Origin: Gentiana macrophylla
Taxonomy: Eukaryota; Streptophyta; Magnoliopsida; Gentianales; Gentianaceae
DNA: 64,000 bases
Assembly (NCBI GenBank): GCA_026214975.1
Contig: CM047817.1
Span: forward strand, 60,978,407 to 61,042,406
Reading direction: 5' to 3'
Both the position numbers and the translations under genes were made by a program. Each line of letters opens with the position of its first letter. Position 1 is the first letter of the stretch. The notes beneath the pieces were generated by a model. The model searched no databases. It had not been told where the DNA came from and saw only the letters and a program-made list of their open reading frames with translations. Shown here in pieces: positions 10,198 through 21,959 of this stretch.

Positions 10198-11630
10198 CCG
10201 GTCCCAAAAGAATCACAAGTAAAATACATCATCTATCTAAATGAACAAATATATGACAAACATGGCATCACAAATGAGGAAGACATAATGTCAAACAAAG
10301 CATTTGTAGTAAATAGTGCCATTGGTCCTAAAGTAAACCTTATGTTTTGCTTCTAGACAAAGACTTTTAAATCATGTACATCCAAGCTAAATAATTAACG
10401 CAAATGTAGGGAATATTATGGGACGGAGGTCGTATGTAATATTGAGAATCAGATTTGATACTCTTTATTTAAGGAAACTACATTTTCAGTGATTTACTGA
10501 AAGTCTGCATAGATTCCAGCAAAGGCTTTCAGAAAAAATCAACCATCAATAGTAGACTAGGGATATAAAGGAGCGAAACCGTTAGGTCTCGTACATAGGT
10601 AAATATATATACACAACTGACAACTATAAATAGATAGATGGGTTGACTTATAGGTGGGCTATAATGACTGCCCCATGGCATTTTACGGTATGTAGATTAT
10701 AAGCAAAACGTCCAAAAATGAAAAATGAAAAAAGAAAAAGAAAAAGAAAAGAAATTCCCAAGGCTAATAGAACATAAAATGTTTGAAGTGCTATTCATTT
10801 AAGCCAACGAAATGTTTGTAGGAGCTTATAGCAATAAGACACAACTTAAAAATATAACTGGGCCAACTTATATGAATGATGACATTCGACATTTATGTGA
10901 TCAAACAATTTTTCAATTTTATTCTTTTGATTAGTGATCAAAGTTTACTTTTATATTTTTTAGATTAGTGATCAAACAATTCAGTGGATCTACAGGCAAA
11001 AGATTCTAGCACAAGGAATTCAATTGGTCAGCACAGAGTGTAGTTACAGGCAAAAGATTCTAACACCCACAATATTTAAGGACGCAAAACTAAACAAAAA
11101 ATAGTGAAAACCCGACAGATATATAATGCATACATAATGCACATATAACATAAAAGACATGCAAAGTAGTGAGAATGACATAACATAAACAAATGACATC
11201 TTACAATACATTGTCTCGTCAATAAGTTCCAATTCACTCATTAAAGTTTAGACAACTATTGAGAAAGAATGATAGTCTAAGAAAAGTCAAAATGTCAATT
11301 ACGTGGGTATAAGACAACAGAATACACTAAAATATATACTAAAAGATTGTCCTCACATCGGAATGATTTACAAAATCATTATATGACAACAAAACACACT
11401 AAAATATACGTTTACCAAACGATTGTCCTCACATCGGTATGATTTGCAAAATCATTTTACAAGAATGATGACTAAAAGAAACCCAACTAAATTGAAGAAA
11501 AAGTGCATACTATGGCAACCAAACTCCATTATTATTTAAAACCTTGACAAATGCGTCAAAAAAAATGAAGGGAAGCAAATCATTGAAGACATTAAAGCAA
11601 CCTGAAAAAAGTAAAACAATTTTGTTACCT
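10198..11630. other. Interior of the CACTA remnant, no supported gene
   Basis: AT-rich DNA. Contains an imperfect tandem duplication of about 72 bp (11313-11384 and 11385-11457, sharing GATTGTCCTCACATCGG) and a short repeat of GGCAAAAGATTCTA (10996, 11050). No ORF with recognisable content. Confidence 0.45.
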
Positions 11631-13401
11631 TGATGGGAGTCAACTTTACGTGACTCCGGTTCATTAATCACCCCCGTTTACCACACTTTCAGCACAATTG
11701 TGGGTAAATTAGACCATTTTCGGGGTGATATCGTGAGCTTATGGCACGGGGAACGAATCCGTTACTTCGATGAATTCATACCCCTTTTTTGTTGATATTA
11801 ATCCCATTCCCGAGCACTTTTACCCTCCGGAATTGTTTGGATGTTGTGGTTGTTTATGATATTGAAGGGTATTAGTGTCTTGAGGACCCGGAAGGTGACG
11901 ATTTGTGGTGAAAAAGCATGATCGAGGCAAGACGAGGCCAAAAAAGGAAGAAAAGTGAAGCTGGGAAACATGGGTTCAAACGCGCGTTTGAACCCTCCAA
12001 ACGCACGCTCCATACATCAAACGCGCGTTTGAATCCCCAAACGCGCGTTCCAGAAGTTCAGATTTGATTCAGAGTTGAAGCCCTCTAAACGCACGTTTGG
12101 GAACCAGGCCAAACGCGCGTTCCAAGATCCTAAACGCGCATTTGAACCTTCCTAAACGCGCGTTCCAGATGAAGAACAGTCAAGTCCCTGCCCAGAATTT
12201 ATGTGTAACGCACGTTTCAGCCAAGCGAAATGCACGTTTGAAGATCCCAACGCGCGTTCGACCCTTTAAACGCGTTTGGACCGATTTTGCAGCAGATTTT
12301 CCCTTCACCTATAAATACCCCCCTTAGACATTTTCTTGGATATCAAGCTTTTCTTAGCAAAACTCTACCCATTTATTGCTCGAATTTTGTAATAGCTTAG
12401 AATACTCTCTCTTAGTGTAAATCAACAACATCTTAGCTTAATCTTTCCATTTCTTAGCTTAGATTTTCATTCCAAACATTAAGAGACCACCTTTTAATTA
12501 CTTTATTTTGTACTTTTGGATCTCAACTCAATTTCGCAATTTAATGGTATATTTCTCTTCTCTTTTTTACTTGTTATGGCTCTTATATCTTGTTTAATGC
12601 ATGTTTTGATTAGTATAATGAGTAGCTAAAACATCTACATAGTCGAATCATGTGAAATTTGGTGAAATCACACTTTGGGTGATGAAATTGGGAGTGGGTA
12701 GTGCTTTTTATTGTTTTATCTTGCTTGTTTCATGTCTTAGAACTTGTTATAACGGATTTGGGCTAGATTGATCACCTAGGTCAAAAATCACACACATCAC
12801 TCTTGAGAGTTGTTCAGAGAGAGGGGTGTGGGAAAAGGGTTCTAGGTTCGCATTCTAGTGCGAGGTTACTTGTTTTCAACGTTTAAACGGCTCTCGTTTA
12901 TAATTTGTCGTGTGAATGAATCCTTCTTAGGGAAGGTTAGTTGACTAGGCATAAGGTGTTGGGGAAGAGTTGTTCAGAACCTAGCACCGGGATTAGGAGT
13001 TTGTACCCGTGAAACTGAATGTAAGAGTTCGTCGTTATTGCACACTCCCGGTTTCGTCTTTCCTTTGGGTGGATCTAGCTATTTTGATCATGGTTCGGCT
13101 ATGTCCCTTAATTTATCGTTAAAACCTAGTAGTTTAATCTTCTCTCTTTCTTGTCTTTAGACTCGTTAAGTAGAATCACTTAGTGTCGTTGTAGTAAACA
13201 AGCACTTTAAAAAGATTGATCACCTAGACTAAGCATTACGTTCACTTTGGTACTTGCAAGCACGATTCCTTTGGGTTCGGCCTCGTACTCCTGTAGCTAT
13301 TCTGGCAATCGACCCGGTACACTGCCGGTTAGAGAGTTAGTTTACCCACGGTTTCGAGTCTTTACAAATTGTTTTTGAAGGGGTGGATTTTAGCTCAATC
13401 A
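11631..13401 (+). repeat. 5' LTR of Athila-1
   Basis: Inferred between a TG at 11631 (TGATGGGAGTC) and CA just before the PBS at 13404. The left border is uncertain because no second LTR copy is available. It contains an array of AAACGCGCGTTT-type boxes (11976-12279), a TATA box (12310) and the block GACCCGGTACACTGCCGG near its end, which is shared with family E. Confidence 0.65.
11976..12317 (+). promoter_or_regulatory. U3 palindrome array and TATA box of Athila-1
   Basis: At least ten copies of AAACGCGCGTTT and variants (AAACGCACGTTT, AACGCGCGTTC) lie between 11976 and 12279, followed 31 bp later by TATAAATA at 12310-12317. Reiterated boxes just upstream of a TATA box are typical of LTR enhancers. 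Which protein binds is unknown. Confidence 0.7.
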
Positions 13402-13403
13402 AA

Positions 13404-13421
13404 ATGGCGCCGTTGCCGGGG
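13404..13421 (+). promoter_or_regulatory. Primer-binding site (tRNA-Asp) of Athila-1
   Basis: TGGCGCCGTTGCCGGGGA is the exact complement expected for the 3' end of plant tRNA-Asp with its CCA. It lies two bases after the inferred LTR end. Confidence 0.92.
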
Positions 13422-13516
13422 AATTGTGTGCTATTTGTGATATCTTGTAAGTGAACCGAAGGCTTGGGCCTAGGTTTTATTTTACTGTTTTCGTGTTGTT
13501 TGCCTTTTTGTAGTGC

Positions 13517-15632
13517 ATGACCCGGAGATCTCAAACACCACTCGAACCTTACATAGAGCGGGATTGAAGCTTACGCAAGGCGTAAAGCTTGATCAAAAGA
13601 CGAAGAAGTCGTCAAGTAGAGAGTCGATTCGGTCTTAGAAGAGGATAGTTTGGGTGAGTTGGGAGAAGGATCCAACATGGCTCAAAACGGTGGACAAGGT
13701 TTGGAAGGAAATTTGGGGAATAATAATGGAGTCCCAGTTCCAAACCCGCCTCTTGTCAACAACAATGCACAAGGAGGTGGGAATGGACAAGGAAACAATG
13801 CGGTGAATGCGAATGGGCCTATTCCTCAGAATGTTCAACATGAGGCCCTAGGGAATCAAATGGATCCCGTTGTGATGCAACAGTTCAATGCATGGATGTT
13901 GAATTAGTTTCAACAAAATCAAAATCAAGCTCACAATCAAGGTGCAAATGCGATGCCAAATTGGTTCAACGGTCAACAAGAGCAAACCCAAGGTGGTTTG
14001 ACTTGTAGAGATTTTGTGCTAGCTCCTACGGCAAACATGGGGCATAGTCCAATCCGAATGCCACCGGTGGCCGCCAACAACTTGGAATTGAATAGAAACA
14101 TCATACATTTGTTGGGAGACAACGCTATATTCAAGGGAACAGCTCTAGAAAATCCTCACTTATTCATTGATCACTTTCTCCAAATAGTGAACTCGACAAA
14201 GATCAATGGAGTGAGTGATGAGGCACTCAAACTTATGCTTTTCCCGTTCGCCTTGAAAGAGCAAGCTAAGAGGTGGTATGATTCGTTGCCTAATGACTCT
14301 TTACACACATGGGAAGAAGTGGTTAAGACTTTTCTACTCAAATATTACCCCCCATCAAAGACCATGGATATGAAAGAAGCTATCATGTCATTCAATGCTT
14401 ATGAAGGAGAAGAACTACATGAGTCATGGGATCGGTTTAAGGCTTTGTTGAGGGAGTGCCCGGGGCACGGATTGAGATCATACGAGGTAGTTCATGCTTT
14501 CTTCCGGGGTTTAGACCAAGTTCATCAAAGTACCTTGCATGCTTCATGCAATGGAGATATTATGAGTATGGTACCCGAAGTGGCTATGAACCAAATTGAG
14601 AAGATTTCTGAAACTTCGAGGCAATACATATCATCGAGTAGAAAGGGGACAAGAAGCAAGAAGCCCGGTTTGGTTGAAGTTAAAGAAGTAGAGGCAAGTG
14701 ATCAATATCATGCTCAAGTACAAGCGATGGAGCAATAGTTGCGGAGATTGCAAAAGGAGAATGAGAGTGCTAAGCTTTGCCAAATTTGTAGTGGATCACA
14801 TTCGGCAAAGGATTGTAGGATGACGACCAAAGCTCAAAATATGGCTTATCCTCAATCCTCGACTCAAGGGCAACCTAGTACCCCATCTCAAGATAGCATG
14901 AATGAGTTGGCTAAGCGGATGATGAGTATTTGTTCTATGGAGCAATGGAATACGGGGCCCCAATATCAAGGTCAAATGCAAAGCCCCTATCAAGGCCAAT
15001 ATATGGGGGAGCAACAAGGTGGGCAACCGTATGAAGAATCCCAAGATGTGAACTATGTGGGACAAGGTCAATGAGGGAATTATGGAAATCAAGGTGATGG
15101 TTCTTGGAGGAATAACAACAATCAAGGTTGGAACCGAAATCAAAACCAAGGCCAAAACCAAGGTTATAGACAAGGCCAAAATCAAAACCAATCTCCACAA
15201 GGGCAAGTCTATCAACCTCCACACCAAAGGCAACAAGGAGGGTATAATCAACAAGGCTCTAACAATCATCAAAACCCTCCTCCTTTGGCTCCTATACCTC
15301 AAAAGAGTTCAACCGATGTCATCTTGGAACAAATGAACAAAAACTTTGCGGAGATCAAGAAAGACATGGTTGAGATGAACTACAAACATGGGTCCGCCAC
15401 CAAAAATCTTGAGACACAATTTGGTCAAGTGGTGGAACATGTACAGTTCAAGGGCGGTTTACCGAGTAACACCGAAAAGAATCCAAGAAGTGTAAACGCC
15501 ATCTTAACTCGAAGTGGTAAGGTGTTGAGAACTAGTGGAGAAAAGAAAGTCCTATGGGAGGACAAGGCTAGAAAAGCACCTATCGAGACGGAAGCGGGAG
15601 CTATGGATGGTGATATAGATGGGATTGAAGAT
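13517..15632 (+). pseudogene. gag: Athila-1 gag, interrupted by stops and by the nested insertion
   Basis: Gag probably starts at ATG 13517 (MTRRSQTPLEPYIERD); this opening piece has stops and shifts frame near 13640. From 13650 to 15632 a single frame is open except for TAG 13905, TAG 14736 and TGA 15072. The retrotransposon gag domain lies at about 14090-14590 (NPHLFIDHFLQI, LKLMLFPFALKEQAKRWYDS, YEGEELHESWDRFKALLREC), then a Cys/His knuckle (CQICSGSHSAKDC) and a Gln/Asn/Gly-rich stretch. Near 15490 is the NAILTRSGK block found at the gag-pol boundary of Athila-type polyproteins. The frame runs into the insertion at 15633 and resumes in phase at 51272 once one TSD copy is discounted. Confidence 0.93.
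15628..15632. repeat. Target-site duplication AAGAT, left copy
   Basis: AAGAT here and at 51267-51271 flank the composite insertion exactly; five bases is the usual duplication for Ty3/gypsy integration. Confidence 0.9.
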
Positions 15633-17228
15633 TGTTAAGGGTGAAAGTCTATGTTTTATTATGATATATTTTAGGGTATTTTCCCTCTTAATTGGATTAA
15701 TTGCATAATAAATGGCCCTTATATGCAAATATTGAGCATACTAGGTTTTTAAGGACTTAATCGCAATATTGAATAAATTATGTGTTTTCATCGCGAATTA
15801 TAATTAATTGGACTTTATTACAGTTTGCGATGTTTTCCATGTGTTATAGGTATGTTTATTGTGCTCAAATGATGATCAAAAGGGTTAAAATTCGAGCTAT
15901 AAAGATTTAAGAAGAGATAATGATCGAATGGAGTGGACAGGAAAAGAGATAGAGATGATTTAATCAAGTTTTATTCCGGCTAAAATCGGCGTCCAAGTCC
16001 CGTCCGAGAGTGGGACGGGCGCCTCGACAATCCAAACGGGCGTCTCAGAGGAAGAATTCAATCATCGAGGCATCATGAACTTACCGAGCGAACGTCCGAG
16101 AAAAAGCGACGCAGCGCCCAAGGTTCAAAAGAAGATCGAGAGAGTTTGGGACGCTATCCGCATTTAACGTCTACATTGGAGTTCGAACACTTGGACGAGC
16201 GTCCACTTAACCGGACGAGCGTCCGGATTGCCGACTTAGTAAAACCGACTCAAATCTCTATAAATACTTGCCTATTATTACACATTGAGATACCAATTTT
16301 ACAATTCTCGAACCCTAAACCCTAGGGGCGGCTATAGGCTGCGTTTTTACTCAGTTTTTTCCCAGTTTTATGTTCTTAAATTCCTAGATTAAATTAGTTT
16401 AGTTTATGCAATTTACTTCAACAATTCAAGCTATTCAAGGATGCTAAGAGGCTAGGCTCCAATCAAACGAGCATTGTGAAGCCATCCAACTTTCATTGAT
16501 TTTAATTCTTCGACTATATTGTAAGTTTTAATCAAGTTGTTTCCTTTATCATGTCTTATGTTGGTTAATTGCATTTATATTGAAAGATGTGCATGTACGA
16601 TGTTTTATATTTGATGAAAGTCTTTATAAACATTAGATCACCATGATTTAGGAATAGATCTTTAGTCTATGTCAAACGAAAGTTGATAGGTTGAAAATCT
16701 AGGTTAAAACGTTAAAGTTTACATCTTTGTTTATGTTATGACGCGTTAATTTCCGTAAATCGAAAGATAGAAATTAATAGGCGAATCATCTACGAAAGTA
16801 GGATTCATACCTTTGATAAGATGAACCACAACTTGGTAGAAACTGCAATATAATCGGGATGAGAGATTAGTGTTTGTTGGATAGGTGGATCAATACTCGT
16901 TTGCCCATATTAAATTTGATTTAACCCTTGAGACTTGAACTGTTTAGTTAGTTTATCTTCTATTGCACTTTTTAGAGTAATTTGTTCGCAACCAAACCTC
17001 CCTAGCTTTGGATTCGTCCTCTGTCTAGTTTATATTCAGCATATATGTTCAGTTTAGTTTTGTTTAATCGCTGTTTAGTTTAGTTTTCCGTGACATAGCT
17101 TAGTTAGACAAAAACTAGGAACCACAATCGTCTAGTTCCCCGTAAGATCAACCCGGCATTAACCACTAGTACTACGATCCTTATACTTGGGGTTAACCGG
17201 ATTATAAATTTATTACTTGTTTGTTTTG
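15633..17228 (+). repeat. LTR A1 (family A, plus orientation)
   Basis: 1.6 kb, colinear with the reverse complements of A2-A5. Contains the GGACGAGCGTCC-type array at 15985-16235 and TATAAATA at 16259. Its U5 side ends ATTACTTGTTTGTTTT, where homology to the other copies stops. Confidence 0.9.
15985..16266 (+). promoter_or_regulatory. U3 palindrome array and TATA box in LTR A1
   Basis: Several copies of GGACGAGCGTCC and GGACGGGCGTCC variants end about 35 bp before TATAAATA (16259-16266). The same layout is present inverted in A2-A5 and, with variants, in B and D. Confidence 0.65.
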
Positions 17229-17236
17229 CATAGATA

Positions 17237-18698
17237 AATGCCGGGTCGATCTTACGGGGAACTAGACTGTTGTGAACCCTAGCTTTTGTTTTTAACTAAC
17301 TATTGTCACGAAAACTAACCTAAACAGGGAACTAAAACTGGACAAACATACTGAAAATAAACTAGACAGAGGATGAAATCCAAAGCTAGGAAAGATTGAA
17401 AGCGATAAACTAAACTAAACTAAAGTGCAGAAAAAGTTGACTAATCTAACAATTCAAGTTCAAAGGATTAAAATCAAATTATAACGAACGAACGAACAAG
17501 CAATTGATCCACCTATCCTATCAACATTCAATTCTAATTCGGATTAATTCGTGATCTCTACTCAAGTCGTGATTCACCTAATCGAAGGCATAAACTCCTA
17601 CTCGTAGACAAGTTCGTTTCTAATCTTTTATCTTTCGATGTTAAAGATTACGTCTTTCTAACCTAGGCGTGAAATCTTTCAATTTCTAATCTAGAAAATC
17701 AATCTAATAACTCTTGTTTTAGTTAGATCGAAGATCTATTCTTTTATCACGGTGATCTATCGTTAACATGATTTTCATCAAATAAACAATCATCAAAGCA
17801 AGCATCTTTCGATTAAACATGCAAAGACATACAAAACATGATAAAAGAAACGAACTTGAAATAGATACTCACAGATTAATCACGAATCAAAACTGAATTG
17901 TTGAAGGAAGGCTTCACAACGCTTGTTCAAGAGGGTTTTAGCCTCTTAACATCCTTGTTGCAACTCGAATTGATGAAATAAAAGACATGAATCTATCTAA
18001 TCTAATCTAGGAATTAAATTGCATAAACTGGAAGAAAATAGAGTAAAAACACAGCCTGAGCCGCCCCTATGAAATTAGGGTTCGAATTGTGTGTCTAGGG
18101 TTTGAGAAATTGCGCCTATTTATAGATTTTTAGGTCGGTTTAGGCTAAGGCGGTGCTTGGACGCCCGTCCACTATCTTGGACGCTCGTCCAAAGCAGCCT
18201 TCAGACGGAGGTGAACGCCGATCCGCTTCGGCGCCCAAACTCTCTCAGTATTAAATTTTTCATACGGGCGCCCGTTTAAGGTCTTCAAACGCCTCGTCCG
18301 GGGTTGATGCAAGGTGGACGCTTCGTTTGCACGATCGGGACGCCATCCATCTTCGATCAAAAACGGATTTCTTCAACTCTATCTCTTTTCCTTCTCAATC
18401 CAACTCACCATTATCTCTCTATCTTGATTTAGCTCGAGTTTTATCAACATTTGATCATCAATTCAGCCTCAAACAAGTACCTACATGACATCAAAAAACA
18501 CGCAAAGCGTAACATAATTCCAATAAACATAAAATCATAATTAAAACATATAAATTCACAAACTTTGCGATTAACTCATTAAAAATATTATTTGCTCAAT
18601 AATTCATTTAAACGCTTAATTCCCATGCAATTAATACGAATATGGGGGAAAACATTATAAAATATAACGTTATAAATCATATAATTTCACCCTTAACA
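17237..18698 (-). repeat. 3' LTR of element B (outer end truncated)
   Basis: Nearly identical to 27530-28963. Its inner end is TGTTAAGGGTGAAATTATATG on the minus strand, next to the polypurine tract. The outer end begins inside the block AATGCCGGGTCGATCTTACGG, which family A LTRs share; A1 carries the same block inverted about 90 bp away. Confidence 0.88.
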
Positions 18699-18736
18699 AC
18701 TCCCCCACACTTAAACTTTGCTCGTCCCGAGCAAAG
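18699..18736 (-). promoter_or_regulatory. LTR-proximal polypurine tract of B with GGGAC-loop hairpin
   Basis: On the minus strand a hairpin CTTTGCTC-GGGAC-GAGCAAAG (18716-18736) stands directly before TTTAAGTGTGGGGGAGT and the LTR start. The stem has 8 pairs. Confidence 0.75.
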
Positions 18737-20443
18737 CAAAACAAAAGAAAGGCTCGGAAAGAATATAGACACCTCAACACATATACCACATAGTCAATAA
18801 ATTAGAAGTTCACCATCGTGTGTGTGCATAGCCATAGAAAATTTCCACTAAATCCAAACTTGAATATTTCAAGCAAAACTAGCTAATACCCCCTTCAAAC
18901 TAGTAATAAAAGATACTTATAAGATGCACCCTACAAAACGGAACATATCCCGGAAAAGATGATAGAACACATTTAAGACCTTTCCGACATACTTAGAGGA
19001 TAATCCATACAGCATATCCATCGGTTTATACTGGGGATAATATTAACGATAACTAAGTCTCTTTTCATTCTTTTCATACCAATTCTTAAGTTGATTCAAT
19101 TGATTTCACATTTAAACACACATCAGAATAAGCTATTGCTCATCATAGCAGAATAGGACATACGTGGTATACCCTACCTTACTCAAATCATAAAGCGACT
19201 TCTTTCGATCGTCGTGAGCTTTTGGTCATCATAGTGGAATAAAACATTTCGAGATAATGCCTTACCGCACTCAAATCATCGACCAGCTTCCGACACACAC
19301 TATTGATTTCATTATTAACTCAACTTTTTCAAATGACATTAGCTACGTATTACTTATCACATTCAAACTTCTAGATATTCACAGTACATCGTACTTGGAA
19401 CTAAATACAAACTATCATAAGTCTCGCGATATGAACATTAGCACTAAGCACATGACTTATAAGGAATCAAAACATCACTAATCAAAAGGGGTATAACTTT
19501 ATAATATAGCTCATCATTCACTATGGCTCGTGGAAAATAATATCGGGTGAAACAACTAACTTACGGAACATACGGCATACATCATCAATGAATATAACAA
19601 ACCGAACAAAAAACATGCATTGCTCACTCGAGACAAAACAATTTTTTTTTAAAATTTAGCTCATTTTTGCATAAAAATAAAATCATGTAAGCAAATGTAT
19701 AGATACATATCGACTTATCCCCTCCCCCACACTTAACCTACAACATGTCCTCATGTTGTGCAAAAATAAAAAGAAATAGAAAACTTAGATGATTCGTTGT
19801 TCGAAAGGGAGATATGCTGGAAGTGGGTCGACCTCACCCAGAAATGCTCAACGAATCCAGTAGACTGTGGACCATCCACCGGAAAACTGAAATCGTCTAA
19901 AGCTCACAATCGCTATCGAAAATATCTTGCACACTTGAAAAACAAAGAAATACCTCGGGGGATACAAGGGATTAAACCATATCGCGTAAAAGTGATAGAG
20001 ATAAAGATAAGAGGAAATCGTAAGCAAAACAACACTTCGACCCTGTATAAGATTAGGACGGCTGACTGACAAAAACAACACAATCCTAATAAGATTAAAA
20101 CAACTAGAACAAGGAAAAATAACTAAAGAAAGAAACTAATATAATAAGGGATATCTAGGATGCCTCCTAGTAGCGCTAATGGTTATTGTCGTTAGCTCGA
20201 CACATTTGAAGCTCAGCCTGGATCAGGCCATTTAACCTTTTCGCGACCACTACCTCGTTTAAGCTCCGGTCCGTCTTGTGGTTGCGAAACAGCATCTAAC
20301 ACATGGGGTAAAATCTTTTATAGCCTTCCAAACTCGTTTAATCTTCCCCATGGCTGATTTCTTTCTTCTCTGATTCCTCTGATGACGTTTAAGCTTTTGC
20401 TCTCTTTCATACTCCTCCATATCCCAACTACACCGCTAGAACT
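18737..20443 (-). other. 3' untranslated region of element B
   Basis: No supported ORF. Holds an internal polypurine tract (19721-19735) with a GAGGAC-loop hairpin (19740-19759), a diverged duplicated block of about 67 bp (19131-19198, 19214-19279), and the twin post-pol hairpins at 20155-20202. The part from 18699 to about 19790 is homologous to the spacers of the A array. Confidence 0.8.
20155..20202 (-). promoter_or_regulatory. Twin post-pol hairpins of element B
   Basis: Minus strand: TGTCG-AGCTAA-CGACA (20202-20187), 16 nt, then GCGCT and CTAGG-AGGCAT-CCTAG (20170-20155). The same pair at the same spacing follows pol in D and Athila-1. Confidence 0.7.
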
Positions 20444-21922
20444 TCACGACGAACCAATACCGTCATTCTCGGAGAATAAATCGGATGAAAACTCATCAAA
20501 TTCATTGACCTCTGTAACACCACATCCGAGAATATCGAGAAATTTAACAATCAAAGGTTTTTCTTTAGGTTCACCAATGTAGTGCTTGCACCTTTGACCA
20601 TTAACTCGAAACGGTTGGTCTGGATAACCGCGTAGTTCTAGAACACCTCCAGGAATGATTTGGAGAATCTCAAAAGGACCGGACCAACGTGTTCTCAACT
20701 TCCCAGGAAACAAATGTAACCTAGAATTGTATAAGAGAACTTGCTCGCCGACCTGGAATTCTCTCTTCTTTATCTTGGCGTCATGGAGTAGTTTCATCTT
20801 CTCTTTACTAATCCTGGCGCTTTCATAAGCCTGGAGTCTAAATTCATCCAGCTCATGCAACTGCTGCAATCGATGTTTCCCACAGGATTGGGAATCGAAG
20901 TTCAAAAACTTCGTAGCCCAATACGCCCTGTGCTCTAACTCGACTGGCAGATGGCATGGCTTACCGTAAACCATTTGATATGGCGATGTACCCATAGGGG
21001 TCTTATAGGCAGTCCTATATGCCCAAAGTACATCGTCCAACTTCAGACTCCAGTCTTTTCTATGACTATTCACCGTCTTCTCCAGGATTTTCTTCAGACT
21101 CTGGTTGCTTCGCTCAACCTGACCACTAGTCATCGGATGATATGGTGTGCCGATTTTATGGCGAACACCATACTTCTCGAGGACTTTTTCCAAAGGTCGT
21201 TGCAAAAAAGTGTGTCCTTCATCACCGATCAAGGCACGTGGACATCCAAACCTCACAAAGATGTTCTTCTTCAGAAATTTTATGACCGTTTTATGATCAT
21301 TGTGAGGAGTGGCAATTGCCTCCACCCATTTCGAAACATAGTCAACGCAGACTAAGATGTATTTGTTGCCACAAGATGATGGGAATGGTCCCATAAAATC
21401 GATGCCCCAAACATCAAAGACTTCGCATTCAAGGATGGATTTCAACGGCATGTCAAACCGCCTTGTTAGAGTACCGGTTCTTTGGCACCTATCGCAAGCT
21501 TTACAGAAAGCTTCCGTGTCCTTAAAGATCGTGGGCCAATAGAAACCGGACTGGAAGATCTTCGCAACCGTTTTCCGTGGACCAAAGTGACCACCTGTGG
21601 GTCCACTATGGCATTGCTCGATTATATCGCGTTGCTCAGATTCAGGAACACACCTCCTTAGCAAACCATCTTTACAGATCTTGAAAAGATAAGGTTCATC
21701 CCAAACGAAATATTTCAAATCAGAGAAGAACTTTTTCTTCTCCTGATAAGACATTTCGGGATCGAGATAACGGGCATGAAGGTAGTTCACAATGGAAGAA
21801 TACCATGGAACATCGGGAGGACAACCGTCTATCAACATAATGTTTTCTAGAGGAAAGTAAAGATCTATATCATCAGGTTCATCCTTTTCCTCATTTAACA
21901 TTCTAGAAACGTGATCCGCCAC
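20444..21922 (-). CDS. pol: Element B integrase and end of RNase H linker
   Basis: 492 codons. Opens with the ADHVSR tail of RNase H, then the HHCC zinc domain (H and H in [16 protein letters not shown]), then the catalytic core: Asp in WGIDFMGPF, Asp in LIGDEG and Glu in SGQVERSN, all three present. The C-terminal part has [11 protein letters not shown] and VNGQRCKHY. The text after the second Asp (HTFLQRP) departs from the usual pattern, which suggests a small pair of compensating indels. Translation in life would be as part of Gag-Pol; the Met here is only the first in this frame, since a 1-nt shift near 21940 separates it from the RNase H frame. Confidence 0.93.
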   Translation of the reverse strand: MADHVSRMLNEEKDEPDDIDLYFPLENIMLIDGCPPDVPWYSSIVNYLHARYLDPEMSYQEKKKFFSDLKYFVWDEPYLFKICKDGLLRRCVPESEQRDIIEQCHSGPTGGHFGPRKTVAKIFQSGFYWPTIFKDTEAFCKACDRCQRTGTLTRRFDMPLKSILECEVFDVWGIDFMGPFPSSCGNKYILVCVDYVSKWVEAIATPHNDHKTVIKFLKKNIFVRFGCPRALIGDEGHTFLQRPLEKVLEKYGVRHKIGTPYHPMTSGQVERSNQSLKKILEKTVNSHRKDWSLKLDDVLWAYRTAYKTPMGTSPYQMVYGKPCHLPVELEHRAYWATKFLNFDSQSCGKHRLQQLHELDEFRLQAYESARISKEKMKLLHDAKIKKREFQVGEQVLLYNSRLHLFPGKLRTRWSGPFEILQIIPGGVLELRGYPDQPFRVNGQRCKHYIGEPKEKPLIVKFLDILGCGVTEVNEFDEFSSDLFSENDGIGSS

Positions 21923-21959
21923 TACATTTTCACTGCCCTTTTGTCCTTAATTTTGAACG

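Larger units (their letters stand above)
9133..11630 (-). mobile_element. CACTA (En/Spm-like) DNA transposon, one terminus seen
   Basis: Starts with CACTACTAGAATTTCCGG, a typical CACTA terminus, followed to about 9530 by many direct and inverted copies of a TTTCCGACGAAAT-like subterminal motif. An En/Spm-type protein (9769-10160) is encoded on the minus strand. I did not find the matching terminus ending in TAGTG; the element is probably truncated by the Athila-1 LTR near 11630, so the right limit is inferred. Confidence 0.75.

Noticed and set aside
11163..11176. AAAGTAGTGAG as the missing CACTA right terminus
   Set aside because: Only five bases of TIR agreement and no matching 3-bp duplication.
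13404..13421. Possible tRNA fragments at the TGGCGCC sites (13404, 27445, 36241, 61306)
   Set aside because: Only about 12-18 nt complementary to a tRNA 3' end and always beside an LTR, so these are primer sites, not tRNA genes.
14796..15302. Leu/Ile-rich minus-strand ORF, membrane-protein-like
   Set aside because: It is the antisense of the Gln/Asn/Gly-rich gag segment of Athila-1; hydrophobicity is a by-product of that codon use.
19797..20069. 90-codon plus-strand ORF in the 3' UTR of B
   Set aside because: Antisense to the element, no domain, and it lies in sequence better explained as UTR with hairpins.
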